Position numbers and translations under genes: made by a program
Notes under the pieces: generated by a model
The model's database searches: none
Told to the model about the DNA's origin: nothing
The model's input: only the letters and a program-made list of their open reading frames with translations
Assembly: GCA_021812735.1 (NCBI GenBank)
Contig: JAKAMV010000042.1
Span: 1 to 23,320, forward strand
Direction of reading: 5' to 3'
Origin: Chloroflexota bacterium
GTDB taxonomy: Bacteria; Chloroflexota; Limnocylindria; Limnocylindrales; CSP1-4
Length of the DNA: 23,320 nucleotides
In this document: positions 18,175-23,320 of the stretch, piece by piece
Layout of the letters: the number at the start of each line of letters is the position of its first letter
Numbering within the stretch: the stretch's first letter is position 1

Positions 18175-18275
18175 ACGGGATCCCGGTGCGCCACGAGGCG
18201 GTTGCTCGGCCGTGGGCGTCGAGCGCCGGCCAGGCCTTCGGGTCGGGGCTCGGTCCGGCAGACTGGCCCCGGCCA

Positions 18276-20063
18276 TCAATCCAGGGCGTCGGCGCCGAAG
18301 ACGGCGACGCCGCCCACGATGGTCGCGACGACCGCGATCCCGTCGCTGCCCGCGGCCCACGCCTCCGGGGGGGCCGCGCGCGGGTCGGCCGAGAGCACCA
18401 CCAGATCGGCGCGCAGGCCCGGCGCCAGACGCCCGCTGTGCGCCTCGTCGTGCGCGGCCCAGGCCGCATCGGCCGTCCACGCCCGCAGCGCTTCGTGGAC
18501 CGTCGGACCGGGATCGTCGTGCAGGCGGCGTCGGGACGGGCCAGCGAGCCGAAGCGCGGCGCGGAGCCCGTCGAGCGGCGCGCCCGGCGAGAACGGCCGA
18601 TCGCTCGCGAACGCCACGCGGAGGCCCGCGTCGAGCCAGCGTCGATAGGCGTACAGATGCGCGGTCCGATCGCCGAGCCGCTCGAGGTAGACGTCGCCCG
18701 TCACCGCCACGAACTCTGGCTGCAGCACGGCGATCACTCCTAGCTCGATCGCCTCTCGGAGCAGATCGGGTGACAGGATCATCGCGTGCTCGATCCGGTG
18801 GCGGTGGTCCGCCCGGGGAGCGGTCGCGAGGATCGCACGGTAGGCCTCGAGCGCAAGCGCAACGCCCGCGTCCCCGATCGCGTGTGTTGCCAGTTGCCAG
18901 CCCGCGAGGTGCGCGCGCCGCAGCCGCTCGGTTAGCTCGGCCGGATCGCGGGCCGGTCTACCACGCGCCAACTCCGTCGGCCGCACCGCTGCATCCGCGT
19001 ATGGCTCGCGCAGCCATGCGTCGGCGGTGCTGAGAGCGCCGTCGGCGAAGAACTTGGCGGGACCCACCCGGATGTGCTCGCGCACGTCCGGCGGGATGAG
19101 GGCCGCGATGTCGGTCGGGGTGGGCGGGTCCTCGTCGGCCGCCGCCAGGTGCGCCAGCCCCGGCATCAGCGTGAGACGCTGGGGGAGATCGCGGTCGAGC
19201 GCGGCGCCCGCATACGCCGCCAGCTCCGCGACCAGGTCACCGAGCGCCCCGACGTGCGCGTCGGCGACGGCCGTCACGCCGGCGGCGGAGAGCTGCGTCG
19301 CTACGCGGCGGAGCGCCGCCCGCAGCGCCTCCGGGGTGAGCGGCGGCAGCGCGGCCGCGAAGGGCGCCACGGGATCGGAGCCGCGCACGAGCCCGGTCGG
19401 CTCGCCGTGCGCGTCGCGTTCGATCGTCGCGCCAGGTAGGTCCGCGCGGGCTGCGGTGATCCCCGCGTAGGCGAGCGCGAGCGAGTTGCCCAGGGCGGCG
19501 TGTCCGCTCCCGTGGTGCAGCAGGACCGGCAGGTCGGGGACCGCGCGGTCCAGCTCGTCGCGCGTCGGGTCGCGCCCCTCGCGCCAGGCCGACGGGTGGT
19601 ACCAGGCCTCGACCCATGGCTCGGACTCGTACGAGGCGCGGGCGTCGGCCGCCGCGGCGGCGAGCCGGCGCAATCCTGCAGGCAGATCGGGAGCCGTCGT
19701 GAGGTCCACCCAGGCCGCCCGCAGCCCCTCGGCGAGCGGGTGCGCGTGCTGGTCCTGGAAGCCCGGGAGGACGGCAGCACCGCCGAGGTCCACGAGGCGC
19801 GTTCCTGGTCCGGCAAGGGCGAGGACGTCCTCCTCGTCACCCACCGCGAGGATCCGGCCGCCGCCGATCGCGAGCGCGCGATGCGCACGGACGGGCCGCG
19901 CGTCGCGCGGGCCCCCACGCAGACCGCCGCGCCCAGGCGTGTCGCGTGTCGCGGTCCCAGGGGAGGCCCCACCCGCGCCGGTCATCCCGGCCTCCGGAAC
20001 GTCGTCCATGGTGAGGAGCGGTCCGCCGTGCAGGATCAGCTCCGGGCCCGATTGCTCTGCCAT
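18276..20063 (-). CDS. YtcJ-like amidohydrolase (amidohydrolase_3 family)
   Basis: 595-residue metal-dependent amidohydrolase of the YtcJ-like group. Metal and catalytic positions in order: Gln105-His106-Ala-His108 in GFQDQHAHPLAEG on strand 1, HHGSGHAALGNSLAL at about 183-197, Lys337 in AKFFADGALS, His394 in LATHAIGDAG, His426 in HRIEHAMIL and Asp488 in FASDRPFSP. The C-terminal small beta domain ends with GLRADLVVLSADPR and VGGVAVFGAD. The substrate is unknown; family members hydrolyse N-acyl, formamide or cyclic amides, and many are uncharacterised. Residues about 24-62 form a Gly/Arg/Pro-rich insertion between LLTMDD and ALAIGGGRILAVG that ordinary relatives lack. The ATG at 20063 has GGAGG 3 nt upstream. 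It is divergent from the Lgt-like gene, with overlapping promoter hexamers. Confidence 0.88.
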   Translation of the reverse strand: MAEQSGPELILHGGPLLTMDDVPEAGMTGAGGASPGTATRDTPGRGGLRGGPRDARPVRAHRALAIGGGRILAVGDEEDVLALAGPGTRLVDLGGAAVLPGFQDQHAHPLAEGLRAAWVDLTTAPDLPAGLRRLAAAAADARASYESEPWVEAWYHPSAWREGRDPTRDELDRAVPDLPVLLHHGSGHAALGNSLALAYAGITAARADLPGATIERDAHGEPTGLVRGSDPVAPFAAALPPLTPEALRAALRRVATQLSAAGVTAVADAHVGALGDLVAELAAYAGAALDRDLPQRLTLMPGLAHLAAADEDPPTPTDIAALIPPDVREHIRVGPAKFFADGALSTADAWLREPYADAAVRPTELARGRPARDPAELTERLRRAHLAGWQLATHAIGDAGVALALEAYRAILATAPRADHRHRIEHAMILSPDLLREAIELGVIAVLQPEFVAVTGDVYLERLGDRTAHLYAYRRWLDAGLRVAFASDRPFSPGAPLDGLRAALRLAGPSRRRLHDDPGPTVHEALRAWTADAAWAAHDEAHSGRLAPGLRADLVVLSADPRAAPPEAWAAGSDGIAVVATIVGGVAVFGADALD

Positions 20064-20082
20064 CGTCCTCCGTTTCGCCGAC

Positions 20083-20089
20083 TACACTA
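20083..20089. promoter_or_regulatory. Overlapping divergent -10 hexamers (TACACT / TAGTGT)
   Basis: TACACT on the plus strand (20083-20088) and TAGTGT on the minus strand (20084-20089) overlap by 5 bp, so only one polymerase could occupy the site. The plus hexamer is 7 nt before the uORF ATG at 20096. The minus hexamer is 20 nt before the amidohydrolase ATG at 20063. Confidence 0.4.
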
Positions 20090-20095
20090 CCGCCA

Positions 20096-20149
20096 ATGGC
20101 CGTGCCGACGCCGTCCCGCGCCACCGCGCGCTGCGACGCGATCGTCTGA
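20096..20149 (+). CDS. Possible 17-codon leader peptide (uORF) before Lgt-like gene
   Basis: ATG at 20096, 7 nt after TACACT, opens a 17-codon frame reading MAVPTPSRATARCDAIV. It ends at TGA 20147-20149, and that stop overlaps the GAGG ribosome-binding site (20148-20151) of the next gene. A leaderless start is therefore possible, and termination would place ribosomes at the downstream initiation site. Random occurrence of so short a frame is also plausible. Confidence 0.3.
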   Translation: MAVPTPSRATARCDAIV

Positions 20150-20157
20150 GGTCTGCG

Positions 20158-21114
20158 GTGCCGCTCGCGCTCGTCACGCTCACGTTCGACCCGACCGTGC
20201 GGGCCGGTCCGCTTGCGATCCGCTGGGAGACGCTCGGCCTCGCGGCCGCCCTCTTCGTCGCGCTCCTCGCGGCGGCCGCGTTCGTGCGCCGGAGCGGACG
20301 CGTCGCGCACCTCTCTCGGCTGCGCTCGGACGACCTCTTCTACCTCGTGCTGGCGGCCGTCCCCGGTGCCGTCGTCGGTGGCCGGCTCTTGGTCGCCCTC
20401 GACTACCTCCCCTACTACCGCGTCCATCCCGCGGCGCTGCTCGACCCCGCGCAGGGGAGCCTCTCGCTGCTCGGCGCGGTCCTCGGCGGGACGGTCACGG
20501 CGGCGTACATGTGCCGCTTACTGGAGATCCCGGCGAGCCGCTGGCTCGACGCGCTCGCCGTCCCGCTGCTCGTCGCGATCGGGTTGGGCAAGCTCGCCTA
20601 CCTGCTCGGTGGCGGGGGCCAGGGGCTGCCGTTCGCCGGACCATGGGCGCTGGCGTTCGCCGGTTCGGGCCCGTGGCTCTCGCCGGCAGCAGCGATCCCG
20701 GCCCACCCGAGCCAGGTGTATGAGGCGCTCTGGGCGTGTGGTGGCGTTCTCCTGGTGCTGGGGCTCCGGACGGAGCGGGTGACCGCGCGTCTGCCGGCGG
20801 GGCTGCGGCAGGCCGGCGGCTGGCTGGCGATGCGCCGGGCGCGCGGCGTGGAGACCGCTCCGGGCGAGCTGCGGTTCGGCTACTGCTACTTGGCCGCGCT
20901 CGTCTGGTGGCTCGCCGGGCGCGTGCTCGTCGGCTTCACCTGGCGCGCCGAGGCGGCGGTCGCCGTTCTGAACGTCGAACAGGTCGCGGCGCTGACGGTC
21001 CTGGTCGCGCTGCTCGCCGTCACCACGTGGTGGGCGCGGCCCGGCCGCTTCGCCGGGGACGAGATGCCCGCCGGAGCCGCCGCGCCCCCCGACGCCGGAT
21101 CGCGGTATCGTTAA
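20158..21114 (+). CDS. Lgt-family membrane protein lacking canonical catalytic residues
   Basis: 318-residue polytopic membrane protein related to prolipoprotein diacylglyceryl transferase. It shares the N-terminal layout (FDPTVRAGPLAIRWETLGLAAAL), the GGRLLVALDYLPYY segment, SLSLLGAVLGG and HPSQVYEALW at 183-192. Against the canonical copy at 10046 the key positions differ: Tyr26 becomes Glu24 (WET), the signature Arg and Asn become Lys145 and Tyr148 in IGLGKLAYLLGGGG, and the C-terminal Glu becomes Gly259 in GRVLVGFTWR. It is therefore probably not a normal lipoprotein acyltransferase; it may be inactive, regulatory or changed in substrate. The GTG at 20158 has GAGG 6 nt upstream. mmsA follows after 50 nt. 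Confidence 0.8.
   Translation: MPLALVTLTFDPTVRAGPLAIRWETLGLAAALFVALLAAAAFVRRSGRVAHLSRLRSDDLFYLVLAAVPGAVVGGRLLVALDYLPYYRVHPAALLDPAQGSLSLLGAVLGGTVTAAYMCRLLEIPASRWLDALAVPLLVAIGLGKLAYLLGGGGQGLPFAGPWALAFAGSGPWLSPAAAIPAHPSQVYEALWACGGVLLVLGLRTERVTARLPAGLRQAGGWLAMRRARGVETAPGELRFGYCYLAALVWWLAGRVLVGFTWRAEAAVAVLNVEQVAALTVLVALLAVTTWWARPGRFAGDEMPAGAAAPPDAGSRYR
21106..21111 (+). promoter_or_regulatory. Putative -10 hexamer TATCGT upstream of mmsA
   Basis: TATCGT overlaps the end of the Lgt-like gene and would start a transcript near 21118, inside a perfect palindrome, with a leader of about 47 nt. No -35 is visible, so mmsA may instead be cotranscribed with the upstream gene. Confidence 0.3.
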
Positions 21115-21116
21115 CC

Positions 21117-21136
21117 ACTCGCCCGCGCGGGCGAGT
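21117..21136. promoter_or_regulatory. 20-bp perfect palindrome before mmsA (operator or hairpin)
   Basis: ACTCGCCCGC followed by GCGGGCGAGT is fully self-complementary over 20 bp. It begins 2 nt after the Lgt-like gene's stop and lies 28 nt before mmsA. As DNA it is a good dimeric-repressor site next to the TATCGT hexamer. As RNA it folds to an 8-bp stem with a GCGC loop but lacks a T tract. Confidence 0.5.
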
Positions 21137-21164
21137 CGGAGGGACGATCGACGGGGGACGTACG

Positions 21165-22700
<1,536 letters not shown>

Positions 22701-22807
22701 GGGCGGGCCCCGCAGTTCGGCGCGACACCGCCCGGGACCGCCGCCGCGGGGTCGGCCGAGACGAGGGACGACACGGAGCGCTGGCCGGGCCGCGACGGCG
22801 TGCGCGC

Positions 22808-23320
22808 CTAGGGGTGCCGGACCCGCCGGTCGACACGACCCGGCCGCCCCAGCAGGAACCCCTGGCCGAGCTGCACGCCCAGCGATACCAGCGTCCGCAG
22901 CTCCGCATCAGTCTCGATACCCTCCGCGACGATGCGGCGTCGGCTCGCGCGTCCATAGAACTCCATCCCGACGACGATGGCCTGGCGGGCCGGATCGCGG
23001 TCGACGCCATGGATCAGCGCCTGATCGATCTTCACGAACGCGGGGTTCAGCTCGACGACGTGGCGCAAGTCGGCATAGCCAGCGCCGACGTCGTCGACGG
23101 CCACCGACACATGGTGGCCGAACGCCGCAAGGCGCGATCGGAAGGCGGCGTAATCGTCGATCGCCGAGTGCTCCGTAATTTCGAGCACGATGCGCCGGTC
23201 CGCGCCCCGCAGCAGCGTGCACAGCGGTTCGCCGGCCAGCACGAGGGACGGCGAGGCGTTCATGGCGAGCCACTGGTGACGGGGCAAGGCCCGCGCCGCC
23301 GTGAGCGCGCTCTCCAACGT
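22808..23320 (-). CDS. EAL-domain protein, C-terminal part (5' end outside window)
   Basis: 170 residues of an EAL domain, open to the right edge, so the N-terminal part including the EAL motif itself and any sensor domain is not seen. EAL proteins hydrolyse the second messenger c-di-GMP. Visible motifs fit an active enzyme: Asn in LAMNASPSLV, Glu in IVLEITEHSAIDDY, the Asp-Asp pair in VSVAVDDVGAGYADLRHV, Lys in AFVKIDQALI, Glu in IVAEGIETDAE and Gln in GVQLGQGFLLGRPG. All metal and base positions that fall within the window are retained. It converges with mmsA across 107 bp (22701-22807), where I see only short GC-rich repeats. Catalytic activity, or coupling to a GGDEF or PAS domain, cannot be judged without the missing part. 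Confidence 0.9.
   Translation of the reverse strand, partial: TLESALTAARALPRHQWLAMNASPSLVLAGEPLCTLLRGADRRIVLEITEHSAIDDYAAFRSRLAAFGHHVSVAVDDVGAGYADLRHVVELNPAFVKIDQALIHGVDRDPARQAIVVGMEFYGRASRRRIVAEGIETDAELRTLVSLGVQLGQGFLLGRPGRVDRRVRHP

Noticed and set aside
18167..19033. Plus-strand frame starting in the 18161 palindrome
   Set aside because: It runs antisense through the amidohydrolase gene with an Arg/Pro-rich translation; treated as a shadow.
22701..22807. Search for a terminator or small gene between mmsA and the EAL gene
   Set aside because: Only 4-5-bp GC stems were found (for example GGGG/CCCC at 22700-22711); not better than expected for the composition.

Overview
This is a very GC-rich bacterial chromosomal window (roughly 70% by eye) with strongly GC-biased third positions and many GTG starts. 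The gene content is core and catabolic metabolism. I see no insertion sequence, phage, CRISPR, tRNA or rRNA. The combination of SufB-SufD followed by a Rieske ferredoxin, a menaquinone-type UbiE/MenG, an ATP-type (not GTP-type) PEP carboxykinase, an ECF sigma factor with an RskA-like anti-sigma, and two Lgt-family proteins suggests a Chloroflexota member (Thermomicrobia-like). This assignment is inference. ATP-type PEPCK argues mildly against Actinobacteria.

Layout. (1) 1-2696, plus strand: 3' part of sufB, sufD and a Rieske ferredoxin, forming the end of an Fe-S assembly operon. (2) 2706-5378, minus: a membrane-anchored penicillin-acylase-family Ntn hydrolase, convergent with the Suf operon. 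(3) 5524-7945, plus: small membrane protein, cupin, ECF sigma factor, and zinc-finger/RskA-type anti-sigma factor. (4) 8002-9583, plus: a PD-(D/E)XK-like protein of unknown role overlapping menG. (5) 9623-9988, minus: small membrane-anchored protein, divergent from lgt (10046). lgt is followed 2 nt later by a cystathionine beta-synthase with a C-terminal CBS-domain pair. (6) 12496-15838, plus: pckA, gltA and a small membrane protein. (7) 15849-17072, minus: a cystathionine gamma-synthase/lyase family enzyme, divergent from mdh (17198-18148, plus). (8) 18276-20063, minus: YtcJ-like amidohydrolase, divergent from a degenerate Lgt paralogue (20158-21114), which is followed by mmsA (21165-22700). 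(9) 22808 to the right edge, minus: C-terminal part of an EAL-domain protein.

How the genes fit together. pckA, gltA and mdh all act on oxaloacetate and lie within 6 kb. mmsA feeds propionyl-CoA or acetyl-CoA towards the same part of metabolism. The beta-synthase and the gamma-family enzyme could together give transsulfuration. The cupin/ECF/anti-sigma block is a signalling unit with a good candidate autoregulatory promoter.

Regulation. Several genes start 6-8 nt downstream of a TAnnnT hexamer with no Shine-Dalgarno, which suggests leaderless mRNAs (8002, 9988, 10046, and a 17-codon uORF at 20096). Dyad structures lie in the 5524 promoter, the pckA leader, the mdh -10 region and upstream of mmsA. 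No gene-free stretch exceeds 300 bases. The longer gaps (5379-5523, 12385-12495, 17073-17197, 18149-18275, 22701-22807) hold only the sites listed or nothing I recognise. I found no clear new multi-gene system; the most distinctive items are the Lgt-like protein lacking catalytic residues, the nuclease-fold protein coupled to menG, and the regulatory dyads.
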